This document shows, one piece after another, positions 45,733 to 54,410 of a stretch of 64,000 bases of DNA. Origin of the DNA: Chitinophagaceae bacterium. GTDB taxonomy: Bacteria; Bacteroidota; Bacteroidia; Chitinophagales; Chitinophagaceae. The notes beneath the pieces are model-generated. The model searched no databases. It was not told the origin of the DNA and worked only from the letters and a program-made list of their open reading frames with translations. Where the stretch lies: positions 248,001-312,000 of the forward strand of contig JAMLHL010000001.1 of NCBI GenBank assembly GCA_023957125.1, given 5' to 3'. The first letter of the stretch is position 1. Each line of letters starts with the position of its first letter. Both the position numbers and the translations under genes were made by a program.

Positions 45733-46593
45733 ATGAAAGGAATTATTCTGGCAGGTGGATCAGGTACCAGATTGCATCCTATCACCTTCGCTATCAGTAA
45801 ACAAATGATGCCGGTTTACGACAAACCCATGATTTATTATCCTTTGTCAACGCTGATGCTGGCGGGCATAAGAGATATACTGATCATCTCCACCCCTTAC
45901 GACCTGCCCGGTTTTAAAAAGTTGTTGGGCGATGGGCGTCATCTCGGACTTCAAATTTCTTATGCAGAGCAGGCAGTTCCTAACGGGCTTGCGCAGGCCT
46001 TTGTAATTGGCGCATCTTTCATAGGTAAAGAAAAAGTGGCATTGGTGCTGGGAGACAATATCTTTTATGGCAGCAGGATGGGAAGGATCCTGAGCCACAA
46101 CATTGATCCCGATGGCGGGTTGGTATATGCTTACCAGGTTAGTGACCCGGAACGATACGGCGTAGTGGAATTTGATGACCAGATGAATGTGCTGTCCATA
46201 GAAGAGAAACCGGCGAAGCCTAAAAGCAATTACGCGGTACCGGGGCTGTATTTTTATGATAACGAGGTAATACAGATCGCTAAAAACCTGCAACCTTCCG
46301 CAAGAGGGGAATACGAAATTACGGATGTCAACAAAGAATACCTCCGAAGAGGCCGGCTTAAGGTATCTGTACTCGACCGGGGAACGGCCTGGCTTGATAC
46401 CGGCACCTTTGACTCTCTCATGCAGGCCTCCCTGTTTGTGCAGGTGATAGAACAAAGACAGGGTATTAAAATAGCCTGTATTGAAGAAATAGCTTATAGA
46501 AAAGGATTTATTGATAAGGCGCAACTGCTGGAGGCTGCCCGGCCTCTGATGAAAAGCGGATATGGTGAATATCTGCTGAACTTAGTATCTTGA
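45733..46593 (+). CDS. rmlA: Glucose-1-phosphate thymidylyltransferase
   Basis: RmlA makes dTDP-glucose, the entry to dTDP-rhamnose and related sugars. The 286 residues open with [20 protein letters not shown] and have [26 protein letters not shown] (about 104), GVVEFD and [17 protein letters not shown], all typical of the enzyme. The downstream genes rmlB, rmlC and rmlD are absent here; galE follows after 22 bases. The dTDP-sugar probably feeds a surface glycan. A TACCTTCG near 45680 is one mismatch from a -7 box. Confidence 0.96.
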   Translation: MKGIILAGGSGTRLHPITFAISKQMMPVYDKPMIYYPLSTLMLAGIRDILIISTPYDLPGFKKLLGDGRHLGLQISYAEQAVPNGLAQAFVIGASFIGKEKVALVLGDNIFYGSRMGRILSHNIDPDGGLVYAYQVSDPERYGVVEFDDQMNVLSIEEKPAKPKSNYAVPGLYFYDNEVIQIAKNLQPSARGEYEITDVNKEYLRRGRLKVSVLDRGTAWLDTGTFDSLMQASLFVQVIEQRQGIKIACIEEIAYRKGFIDKAQLLEAARPLMKSGYGEYLLNLVS

Positions 46594-46615
46594 ATTAATT
46601 TTTTACCAAAACACT

Positions 46616-47677
46616 ATGCAGATGAAAAAAATTCTGGTTACAGGCGGATGTGGTTATATCGGATCACATACTATCGTAGATCTGATCGAAAACGGATTTG
46701 AGATTATTTCAGTGGATAATAATTCGAGGTCTTCCGAACACCTGTTGGAAGGTATTGAAAAGATCACGGGCAAAAAGGTGAAGAATTACAAAGTGGACCT
46801 CTGTGATTTTAACGATACCAATGCCATCTTTGAAGAAAACAACGATATTGGCGGGATCATCCACTTTGCAGCCTACAAAGCCGTTGGAGAATCGGTTGAA
46901 AAACCGCTGCTTTATTTTGAGAACAATCTGGTGGCGCTGATCAACCTGCTGAAATGTGTGGACTTTTTTAAGATTCCTTATTTTGTTTTTTCCTCTTCCT
47001 GTACCGTTTACGGTAATCCAGACCAGATACCGGTAACCGAAAATACGCCTATCAAACCGGCAGAATCGCCCTATGGTATGACCAAACAAATGGGGGAACA
47101 AATAATCACGGAATTTTCCCGCGTCAGCGACAGCGCCTGCGCTTTGCTCCGTTATTTCAACCCGGCCGGCGCTCATCCATCGGCTTTGATAGGCGAACTG
47201 CCCATTGACAAACCGCAGAATCTGGTGCCGGTTATAACGCAGTCGGCAATAGGAAAGCTACCGGGCATTACGGTTTTCGGAGATCAGTATCCTACGCGGG
47301 ATGGTTCCTGTATCAGGGATTTTATTCATGTAAGTGATTTGGCCCACGCCCATACCTTAGCACTCAAATACCTGATGGAAAAAAAACCGGCCACCAACCC
47401 CGAAGTATTTAATTTAGGTACCGGTTCGGGGATCACGGTTCTTGAAACGCTTCAAACCTTTGAAAAAGTAACCGGGGTTCCCCTGAATTATACCATCGGA
47501 GCAAACCGCCCCGGCGATGTGATTGCGATATATGCCAACAATGATAAAGCTAAAAATGAATTGGGGTGGGATCCAAAATATTCACTGGACGATATCCTGA
47601 GCACCGCGTGGAAATGGGAACAAAAACTGAAAGAAGATGAAAAATTGTTCACCGGGAAAAATATACAGTTAAATTAA
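46616..47677 (+). CDS. galE: UDP-glucose 4-epimerase
   Basis: GalE interconverts UDP-glucose and UDP-galactose (or the N-acetyl forms) with bound NAD. The 353 residues have the Rossmann start MKKILVTGGCGYIGSHT, the catalytic SSSCTVYG serine and the YGMTKQMGEQ tyrosine-lysine pair (about 151-160), RYFNPAGAHPS and RDGSCIRDFIHVSDLA. Length is slightly above the E. coli enzyme (338). A second ATG at 46622 gives the more usual start and differs by two residues. It pairs with rmlA as nucleotide-sugar supply. Confidence 0.95.
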   Translation: MQMKKILVTGGCGYIGSHTIVDLIENGFEIISVDNNSRSSEHLLEGIEKITGKKVKNYKVDLCDFNDTNAIFEENNDIGGIIHFAAYKAVGESVEKPLLYFENNLVALINLLKCVDFFKIPYFVFSSSCTVYGNPDQIPVTENTPIKPAESPYGMTKQMGEQIITEFSRVSDSACALLRYFNPAGAHPSALIGELPIDKPQNLVPVITQSAIGKLPGITVFGDQYPTRDGSCIRDFIHVSDLAHAHTLALKYLMEKKPATNPEVFNLGTGSGITVLETLQTFEKVTGVPLNYTIGANRPGDVIAIYANNDKAKNELGWDPKYSLDDILSTAWKWEQKLKEDEKLFTGKNIQLN

Positions 47678-47712
47678 TCCCTTTTATATTAAATAAATAA
47701 TAGTAGAATTCA

Positions 47713-48672
47713 ATGATGTTAAAGGAAATACAAGTAACCGGGAAAAAAGATACCAGGAGTGGATTTGGCGATGGTATTCATGAATTAGGCAAAAGCAACC
47801 CGAATGTGGTGGCGCTCACGGCCGACCTCGCGGGATCTATGAAATTAAATGCGTTCATCAAAGATTTTCCGGACCGGTTTATACAATGCGGCATTGCGGA
47901 AGCGAATATGATCGGTATAGCCGCGGGATTAACCATAGGCGGAAAAATTCCCTTCACCACCACCTTTGCAAATTTTTCCACAGGCAGGGTGTACGACCAG
48001 ATCCGGCAGTCGGTGGCTTACTCAGGCAAAAATGTAAAAATATGTGCTTCCCATGCCGGCTTAACCTTAGGGGAAGACGGTGCTACGCATCAAATACTGG
48101 AAGATATCGGGATGATGAAGATGCTCCCCGGAATGACAGTAGTGGTACCCTGCGATTATAACCAGACAAAAGCGGCAACCCTTGCCGTTGCCAGCCACGA
48201 AGGCCCAGTATATCTCCGTTTCGGACGACCTACCTGGCCCATCTTCACCAAGGCAGACGAGTTGTTTGAGATTGGTAAAGTGCAGCATTTTTCAAAGGGC
48301 CACGATGTGGCTATCTTTGCCTGCGGGCATATGGTATGGAAAGCAATAGAAGCCGGTATCGAACTGGAAAACAAAGGGATCAGTGTGGAAGTAGTGAACG
48401 TACATACCATAAAACCGCTGGACGAAGAGGCTATTTTAGCCACGCTGCATAAAACAAAATGCGCGGTAACCGCCGAAGAACACAATATAATAGGCGGACT
48501 GGGCGATGCTATCAGCCAGGTAGCGGCAAAAAATTTCCCGGTTCCCATTGAATACATTGGCACCAAAGATACCTTTGGAGAAAGTGGAAAACCCACGGAT
48601 CTTTTGAAAAAATACGGACTTGACACCCCGGATATTATCGCTGCGGCAGAAAAAGTGATGGCGCGGAAATAA
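47713..48672 (+). CDS. Transketolase, C-terminal subunit
   Basis: This is one half of a split transketolase. The 319 residues hold the pyrimidine-binding and C-terminal domains: the glutamate that activates thiamine diphosphate in CGIAEANMIGIAAGL (about 62), TFANFSTGRVYDQIRQS, SHAGLTLGEDGATHQ and the final transketolase_C domain with VEVVNVHTIKPLDEEA. The N-terminal diphosphate-binding subunit must be encoded elsewhere: upstream is galE and downstream an ECF sigma factor. A DXS-like role is unlikely, because split subunits of this form are the usual Bacteroidota transketolase. Confidence 0.9.
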   Translation: MMLKEIQVTGKKDTRSGFGDGIHELGKSNPNVVALTADLAGSMKLNAFIKDFPDRFIQCGIAEANMIGIAAGLTIGGKIPFTTTFANFSTGRVYDQIRQSVAYSGKNVKICASHAGLTLGEDGATHQILEDIGMMKMLPGMTVVVPCDYNQTKAATLAVASHEGPVYLRFGRPTWPIFTKADELFEIGKVQHFSKGHDVAIFACGHMVWKAIEAGIELENKGISVEVVNVHTIKPLDEEAILATLHKTKCAVTAEEHNIIGGLGDAISQVAAKNFPVPIEYIGTKDTFGESGKPTDLLKKYGLDTPDIIAAAEKVMARK

Positions 48673-48693
48673 TTATAAAAATTCATTCAAGGT

Positions 48694-49245
48694 ATGGCAA
48701 CCCAGTATGCTGATGACATTTCGCTGTTGCAGGAATTCCGGGTTCCGGCTACCAGGGAAAAGGCTTTTACCGATATTATAAAAAAATACCAGGAAAAACT
48801 CTACTGGCATATCCGGCGTTTGGTTATTCAGCACGAAGATGCCAACGATGTACTGCAGAATGTTTTCATTAAGATATGGAAGGGGCTCGATAATTTCCGC
48901 GAAGACGCGCAGTTATACACCTGGATGTACCGGGTGGCTACCAATGAGTCGCTTTCCTATCTGGAACAACAAAAACGAAAGCAATCGGTTTCTTTGGATA
49001 GTGAAAACAGCGGCGTCAGCCAGTTGAAAGCGGAAAAAAATTTCGATGCCTCCAAAATTGAATGGAAACTGCAGTTAGCCATTCAACAACTTCCTGAAAA
49101 GCAAAGAATTGTATTTAACCTCCGTTATTACGATGAAATGCCTTACGAGCAAATGAGCCGGGTACTGAATACTTCAGAAGGCGCTTTAAAAGCCAGTTAT
49201 CATCACGCAGTAAAAAAAATTGAAGACTTTATACTGAATCATTAA
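48694..49245 (+). CDS. ECF-type RNA polymerase sigma factor
   Basis: The 183-residue protein has sigma region 2 (ITRREKAFTDII-like start as REKAFTDIIKKYQEKLYWHI, then HEDANDVLQNVFIKIWKGL and TWMYRVATNESLSYL, about residues 24-92) and region 4 (IQQLPEKQRIVFNLRYYDEM then YEQMSRVLNTSEGALKASYH, about 130-170). A variable linker separates them. The group is not identified. It lies 21 bases after the transketolase subunit and 52 before a membrane protein that may be its regulator. A CpxP-like protein follows, which suggests an envelope-stress unit. Confidence 0.94.
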   Translation: MATQYADDISLLQEFRVPATREKAFTDIIKKYQEKLYWHIRRLVIQHEDANDVLQNVFIKIWKGLDNFREDAQLYTWMYRVATNESLSYLEQQKRKQSVSLDSENSGVSQLKAEKNFDASKIEWKLQLAIQQLPEKQRIVFNLRYYDEMPYEQMSRVLNTSEGALKASYHHAVKKIEDFILNH

Positions 49246-49297
49246 ACTTTCTGCCTATAACGTAGTCTTAACATTTAATGAAAGTTAAATCTTGGCG

Positions 49298-49978
49298 ATG
49301 AAACGCAATTCAGCTATAGAAAACGAGCTGACGGACCTGAGTCCCGTAGTGTCTGGCATCAGCAACGCAAACATCTTCCGCACACCGCCCGGCTTTTTTG
49401 AAGAACTACCGGCTAAGGTAATGAGCCGGCTGAAAGCGGAAGAGATTGAAGCAGCAGCAGGAGAAGAGATCGGGCAAATATCGCCACTCCTTGCGTCACT
49501 GAGAGACAGGCCAACCCTCGCCGTCCCCGTTGATTATTTTAACAACCTGCCGCAGTCCATTACAGCCCAGCTTCATGACAACGCCGCAGAAGTACCCGTC
49601 ATTCACCTTAATAGAAAAAACAGGGGGCTATGGACCAGGTACGCGGCCGCGGCATTGGTAACCGGACTAATAGCAACCGGGTCCCTGTTTTTATTTAATA
49701 AACAGCAGGGCAAAGAAATGGACGGCGGTATGTCCGATAAGGGCGACATGGCGTTCATATCGGCCGGCTTGCCGGCTATTCCCGACCTGGACCTGGCAAA
49801 TTACCTTTCCTCGGTATCCGAAAGTTCTGAATGGGTTTCCGAAAATTCGGATAGTGAATTTGACGATACCGGCTTTTTTGCGATGGACGATGCGGCAATA
49901 AAAAGTATGCTTAAGGATATTGGTTATGATGTGCTTCAGAATTATGAAGAAGAACTCACGGGCAATCCATCCCTGTGA
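49298..49978 (+). CDS. Single-pass membrane protein, possible anti-sigma factor
   Basis: This 226-residue protein was not matched to a named family. It has a cytoplasmic N-terminal part (1-114), a single membrane helix (about 115-133, YAAAALVTGLIATGSLFLF) and an acidic periplasmic C-terminal part. Two copies of P-x-x-[FY]-F-x-x-L-P-x-x-[VI]-x-x-[RQ]-L occur at residues 30-45 and 77-92, 47 residues apart. Place right after an ECF sigma gene and topology suggest an anti-sigma factor, but the zinc anti-sigma motif (HxxxCxxC) is absent. ATG 49298 is preferred to the TTG six bases earlier. Confidence 0.75.
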   Translation: MKRNSAIENELTDLSPVVSGISNANIFRTPPGFFEELPAKVMSRLKAEEIEAAAGEEIGQISPLLASLRDRPTLAVPVDYFNNLPQSITAQLHDNAAEVPVIHLNRKNRGLWTRYAAAALVTGLIATGSLFLFNKQQGKEMDGGMSDKGDMAFISAGLPAIPDLDLANYLSSVSESSEWVSENSDSEFDDTGFFAMDDAAIKSMLKDIGYDVLQNYEEELTGNPSL

Positions 49979-50101
49979 TCCCCTTTCATGACCTGTTGAA
50001 TAATATGAAAGTTATTATTAATTATTATAAATATTATTCTTTAAAAAATATATTTTATTAAAATAATTCTATTGGAAGCATAAAATTTAAAATATTTTTT
50101 C

Positions 50102-50518
50102 GTGAAAAAGATTTTTTTACTTTTTGGATTGATTACATTTGCAACCTTGCTAACCAATGCTCAGCAGCTTGTAAAGCCCGAAAACGGCAGAGAAAAAATA
50201 AAAATGCTTGAGATTGGGTATTTCACCAGGCAATTGAGGCTCTCTCCTAATGAAGCGGAAAAATTCTGGCCTTTGTTCAATCAATACCGACAGGAGTTAA
50301 AACGCACGGTTAGGGATGGGAGCATTTCCGATGAGCTTGAAAGACAACAAAGAATATTAGATCTTAGAAAAAAATACCGGAAGGATTTCGGGAATGTTTT
50401 AGATACGGAACGGGGAGCGCAGGTATTCCGGACGGAAGACAATTTTAAGGCGATCGTGAGAAGAGAGATGCAACAAAGGGGCAAAATGAGGCAAAATGAA
50501 GTTCCGCATCAGAAATAA
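50102..50518 (+). CDS. Small periplasmic protein, CpxP/Spy-like by shape
   Basis: The 138 residues begin with a signal peptide (KKIFLLFGLITFATLLTNAQ). The mature protein is helical and basic with FTRQLRLSPNEAEKFWPLFNQYRQEL-type sequence, of which LRLSPNEAEKFWPLFNQYRQ is the key block; the L-x-L-x-x-x-x-A-E-K-F-W-P pattern is a hallmark of Bacteroidota relatives of periplasmic Spy/CpxP chaperone-sensors. The start is a GTG at 50102; no ATG precedes the signal. An AT-rich 123-base gap separates it from the membrane protein, and a terminator follows. Probably an output of the neighbouring sigma factor, by inference. Confidence 0.78.
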   Translation: MKKIFLLFGLITFATLLTNAQQLVKPENGREKIKMLEIGYFTRQLRLSPNEAEKFWPLFNQYRQELKRTVRDGSISDELERQQRILDLRKKYRKDFGNVLDTERGAQVFRTEDNFKAIVRREMQQRGKMRQNEVPHQK

Positions 50519-50587
50519 ACACAAATGATTTTTTAAATACAGAATAATTACCTAATTTTAACTTGGTGTTTTTCATAGGTTAGCAAC

Positions 50588-50623
50588 GGCTGGCTCTTTC
50601 TAGAGCTGGCCTTTTTTATTTTT
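50588..50623 (+). terminator. Intrinsic terminator after the CpxP-like gene
   Basis: A 10-bp stem, GGCTGGCTCT with AGAGCTGGCC (two G-U pairs), has a TTCT loop and is followed by TTTTTTATTTTT. Confidence 0.85.
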
Positions 50624-50743
50624 ACACGAAAGAACTTACGGCGATATGGGAATCCGTTGTGAAAGAATAGAAAAATACATACTAAGAACCTAAGTATTGC
50701 TGTATCTTGTTTCGCCATTTAGATACACCCTGAAAATCTCATT

Positions 50744-52225
50744 ATGCTATTGCTTGGTATTGATATAGGTACGTCTGCCGTGAAAGTATCGGTAGTGAAT
50801 GCAGCGGATACGAAGTTCATTGCATCAGCACAATTTCCCGAGGCAGAGGCCGCAATTGTTTCACTCCATCCCGGATGGGCCGAACAGGACCCTGAAAGCT
50901 GGTGGCAATATACCTGCTCGGCTATGCAAAAACTCAAAGCCTCTAACCGGTTTGATCTTCATGATATTGGGGCCATCGGTATTGCTTACCAGATGCACGG
51001 TTTGGTAATTACCGACAAAAATCAAAAAGTTTTACGTTCCTCTATTATCTGGTGCGACAGTCGGGCGGTGGAAACCGGCAACAAAGCATTTGAAGCATTG
51101 GGTACTTCTTATTGCCAGAGCCATCTTTTAAATTCGCCGGGCAATTTTACTGCTTCCAAGCTGGCATGGGTAAAAGAACACGAACCTGCTGTTTTTGAAA
51201 AAGCCGATAAGATAATGTTGCCGGGAGATTATATTGCCATGAAACTTACGGGAGAAATAACCACTTCTCCCGCCGCCCTCTCGGAAGGAATTTTATGGGA
51301 TTTCAAGTCGGAGACAATAGCGCAACCGGTTATGGACTATTATGGTATCCCCGAAAGCCTGATACCCGGGATACAGCCGGTATTTTCCATACACGGGCGG
51401 GTCAGTTCCGCGGCCGCAAACGCCATGGGTATTAAACCGGGGATCCCGGTAGCCTACAAAGCAGGGGATCAGCCCAATAATGCCCTTTCCCTGAACGTGA
51501 TGCAGCCGGGTGAGATTGCCGCCACCGCCGGTACCTCAGGGGTTATTTATGCGGTCAGCGATCAACTGACGGGTGACCCGCAATCAAGGGTAAACAGCTT
51601 CGCCCACGTTAACCACAGTGCGCAAAAAAAAAGCGTGGGGGTATTGTTGTGCATTAACGGTACCGGTATCATGAACCGGTGGATCAAAGACATGGCGGGC
51701 GGGCAGTTTACTTATGCACAAATGAATCAACAGGCAGCCGGCATTCCTTTGGGAAGCGAAGGCTTAACCGTAACGCCCTTCGGCAACGGCGCCGAGCGGA
51801 TGCTCAACAACCGGCTGATGGGCGCCCAGATCCATAACCTGCAACTAACCACCCACCAGCCCGCTCATCTGTTCAGGGCCACCCAGGAAGGCATCGCCTG
51901 CGCTTTTCGTTATGGATTGGATATCCTGAAAGAAAACGGGGTACGCCCTGCCGTTATCCGGGCAGGAAAAGCCAACCTGTTTTTAAGTGAATTGTTTACG
52001 GAGCTTTTCGTCAACTTTACCAATACGCCTGTGGAACTGTATGAAAACGACGGCGCTGCAGGGGCAGCTATAGGCGCCGGTATTGGAGCCGGTTTCTATG
52101 CCGGTTCCCGCGAGGCTTTTCGTAATCAGAAGCCCGTTGTGTTTGCAGAACCCGGCGTCAGCCAAAAAGCATACCTGAATATATATGAAAGATGGAAGGG
52201 CATATTGGAAAAGACATTGTCGTAA
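50744..52225 (+). CDS. xylB: Xylulokinase
   Basis: XylB phosphorylates D-xylulose for entry to the pentose phosphate pathway. The 493-residue FGGY kinase has the N-terminal ATPase loop LLGIDIGTSAVKVSVV, the xylulokinase sugar-site motif GIAYQMHGLV (about 83-92), GDYIAMKLTGEI, and C-terminal AGTSGVIYAV and [13 protein letters not shown]. Both actin-like domains look intact. No xylose isomerase (xylA) or transporter is adjacent, which is unusual for xylose loci; a transketolase subunit lies 2 kb upstream. Its end overlaps the next gene by 41 bases. A TATCTTG near 50703 is only a weak -7 match. Confidence 0.93.
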   Translation: MLLLGIDIGTSAVKVSVVNAADTKFIASAQFPEAEAAIVSLHPGWAEQDPESWWQYTCSAMQKLKASNRFDLHDIGAIGIAYQMHGLVITDKNQKVLRSSIIWCDSRAVETGNKAFEALGTSYCQSHLLNSPGNFTASKLAWVKEHEPAVFEKADKIMLPGDYIAMKLTGEITTSPAALSEGILWDFKSETIAQPVMDYYGIPESLIPGIQPVFSIHGRVSSAAANAMGIKPGIPVAYKAGDQPNNALSLNVMQPGEIAATAGTSGVIYAVSDQLTGDPQSRVNSFAHVNHSAQKKSVGVLLCINGTGIMNRWIKDMAGGQFTYAQMNQQAAGIPLGSEGLTVTPFGNGAERMLNNRLMGAQIHNLQLTTHQPAHLFRATQEGIACAFRYGLDILKENGVRPAVIRAGKANLFLSELFTELFVNFTNTPVELYENDGAAGAAIGAGIGAGFYAGSREAFRNQKPVVFAEPGVSQKAYLNIYERWKGILEKTLS

Positions 52226-52964
52226 TCTGCGGTTCTGCGCCTGCCTGCTTGTAATCTCCAGCATTTCTTTGGTATCTGCATCGTTGGCACAGGCACAGGA
52301 AGTACAGGGGACGATATATGATATTACCCAAAAAATTCCGTTGCCCGGCGTGAGCGTACTCAGTTCGGCCGGAACGGGTACCCAAACGGACTCTCTGGGA
52401 TTTTACAGGATAAGGGTGCGTTCAACCGACACCATTTGGTTTTCCTACCTGGGAAAAGCCACTCCCAAATACCCGGTAAAAACGGTTCAAAACCCGGCTG
52501 CGTTTGATATCTCCATACAATTATCCGCGGTTGAATTGCCGGGCGTCACGGTAAGAAAGCCCAGTTACCATTTCGACTCTCTTCAAAACCGGAGAGAATA
52601 TGAAAAAGCGTTCAATTACCGGAAACCCGGTTTACGTTTATCTACCCTCTCTCCCAACTATCCTTATGGCGGTGTGGGAGTTGATCTTGACGAACTGGTA
52701 AATGTATTTCGCTTCCGCCGTAACAGAAACATGAAATTTTTACAGGGATGGCTGATCAGGGAAGAAAAAGATAAATATATTGACCATCGTTTCAGCAAGC
52801 TGTTTGTCAAAAAACTCACCTTTCTTGAGGGGGAAGAATTAGAAAGTTTTATGAAATATTACAGACCAGAATATGAATACGTTGTTTTGATGAATGACGC
52901 CGAATTAGGACTCTATATCCTGGAATGTTATGATGATTACAGGAATATAAGAAGAAGAAAATGA
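52185..52964 (+). CDS. Secreted protein with a CarboxypepD regulatory-like domain
   Basis: The 259-residue protein has a signal peptide (helix ACLLVISSISLVSASLAQAQ) and then a CarboxypepD_reg-like beta domain of about 85 residues: EVQGTIYDITQKIPLPGVSV, TGTQTDSLGFYRIRV and a conserved IQLSAVELPGVTVRK exit. This module is common at the N-terminus of TonB-dependent receptors, but the rest is a short unrecognised region rich in basic and aromatic residues, with no barrel. The only good start, ATG 52185, lies inside xylB, so the genes overlap by 41 bases in different frames. Function unknown; an envelope role is likely. Confidence 0.82.
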   Translation: MKDGRAYWKRHCRNLRFCACLLVISSISLVSASLAQAQEVQGTIYDITQKIPLPGVSVLSSAGTGTQTDSLGFYRIRVRSTDTIWFSYLGKATPKYPVKTVQNPAAFDISIQLSAVELPGVTVRKPSYHFDSLQNRREYEKAFNYRKPGLRLSTLSPNYPYGGVGVDLDELVNVFRFRRNRNMKFLQGWLIREEKDKYIDHRFSKLFVKKLTFLEGEELESFMKYYRPEYEYVVLMNDAELGLYILECYDDYRNIRRRK

Positions 52965-53025
52965 TACCGGCAAATTTACCGGGGTTCACCTGTACTTTAC
53001 CCCTGACCCTTTTCTTCAATTACCC

Positions 53026-54225
53026 TCAGGGCACCTGGAAAAAATCAGTTTTATAAGGGTACCTTATTTTATATAATTCCCTTATTTTTTCCAGCAGGAA
53101 CTTCCGCAATTCGTCTATATTTTGCTTACCGGTAGCCGAAATAAAAATACAATTTCCCCCGGTGTCGTTCAACCATCTCTGTTTCATCTCCGCCAAAAGC
53201 TGAAGTTTAGCAGCCTCTTCCAGCCATTCATCAAAAGTATTTTTTACATACAGATCCATCTTGTTAAAAACAGTGATCACCGGTTTTTCGTGACAGCCCA
53301 GCTCCAATAATGTTTTGTTCACCACTTTCATCTGGTCTTCATACTGCGGGTGGGAAATATCCACCACATGCAATAAAATATCACTCTCCTTAACTTCATC
53401 CAGCGTGCTTTTGAAGCTTTCCACCAAATGATGCGGCAGCTTCCGGATAAAACCTACGGTGTCGCTGAGCAGGAAGGGGGTGTTTTCCAAAACCACTTTA
53501 CGGGTAGTGGTATCCAGGGTAGCAAACAGCTTGTTTTCAGCAAATACTTCACTCTTACTTAACACATTCATAATCGTTGACTTACCTACATTGGTATAGC
53601 CCACTAAAGTAACCCGTATGAATTCTCCACGGTCCTTGCGCTGCGTAGAAGCCTGCTTATCTATTTCCGCCAGTCTTTTTCGCAATAATGAAATTTTATC
53701 CCTTACGATCCGGCGATCCGTTTCAATTTCCGTTTCTCCCGGCCCCCTGGTTCCAATGCCGCCACCCAAACGTTCGAGGTGCTTCCACATACCTCTGAGC
53801 CGGGGCAACAGGTATTGGTATTGCGCTAACTCTACCTGTGTCTTTGCCTGCGCTGTTTTTGCACGACCGGCAAAAATATCAAGGATGAGATCGCTGCGAT
53901 CTATGACTTTTATACCCAATACCTTTTCAATATTGGAGATCTGGGCCCCTGTGAGCTCATCGTCAAAAATTGCTACCTGGATATTTCCATGGTGCTCAAT
54001 ATAACGTTTGATCTCCTCCAGTTTCCCTTTGCCAATAAAGGTCCTGGTATCCGGGTGAGGCAGTTTCTGATAAAATTTCCTTACAGCCTTCGCGCCGGCC
54101 GTTTCGGCCAAAAAAGCCAGTTCATCGAGGTATTCCTTCAGTTGATGCTCTGTTTGGAGCGCATACACCAACCCCACCAACACCGCATTTTCCTGCTCTA
54201 AAAAAATATTCTTTTTTTCTATCAA
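53026..54225 (-). CDS. hflX: GTPase HflX
   Basis: HflX is a ribosome-binding GTPase that rescues stalled or stressed 70S ribosomes. The 399 residues comprise the N-terminal nucleotide-binding subdomain (AKAVRKFYQKLPHPDTRTFI, about 44-63), a helical LPRLRGMWKHLERLGGGIGT hinge with RGPGETEIETDRR, and the G domain: G1 VGYTNVGKST (about 208), DTTTRK, G3 SDTVGFIRKLPH and G4 VFNKMDL. The start is a TTG at 54225, supported by a -7 box 21 bases upstream. It stands alone. Confidence 0.96.
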   Translation of the reverse strand: MIEKKNIFLEQENAVLVGLVYALQTEHQLKEYLDELAFLAETAGAKAVRKFYQKLPHPDTRTFIGKGKLEEIKRYIEHHGNIQVAIFDDELTGAQISNIEKVLGIKVIDRSDLILDIFAGRAKTAQAKTQVELAQYQYLLPRLRGMWKHLERLGGGIGTRGPGETEIETDRRIVRDKISLLRKRLAEIDKQASTQRKDRGEFIRVTLVGYTNVGKSTIMNVLSKSEVFAENKLFATLDTTTRKVVLENTPFLLSDTVGFIRKLPHHLVESFKSTLDEVKESDILLHVVDISHPQYEDQMKVVNKTLLELGCHEKPVITVFNKMDLYVKNTFDEWLEEAAKLQLLAEMKQRWLNDTGGNCIFISATGKQNIDELRKFLLEKIRELYKIRYPYKTDFFQVP

Positions 54226-54246
54226 TCCGTACCAGTTTTAGAACTG

Positions 54247-54254
54247 CAAAAATA
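54247..54254 (-). promoter_or_regulatory. -7 box upstream of hflX
   Basis: TATTTTTG on the minus strand fits TAnnTTTG and lies 21 bases before the TTG start at 54225. Confidence 0.5.
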
Positions 54255-54410
54255 ACCCGGGCGCCATAAAAAACGGGCACTTTAGTATATCAAACCAAAG
54301 TTTTTCTTCAACCGCGATTTGTCATAAATAACTTACAATAAACCAGTGCGAAGTTAATTCCAATAATGCCATTTGAATGCACCCATACCCGGGATGCCCG
54401 GGAAGACTTC

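Noticed and set aside
50764..50800. Sodium-type versus proton-type call or sugar specificity from single residues (for example AtpE Glu-Ser, XylB)
   Set aside because: Single residues do not settle these questions; only family-level calls were kept.
54388..54402. CCCGGG-ATG-CCCGGG palindrome after the outer-membrane barrel gene
   Set aside because: It forms a short hairpin but has no T-run on either side, so a terminator is not supported.
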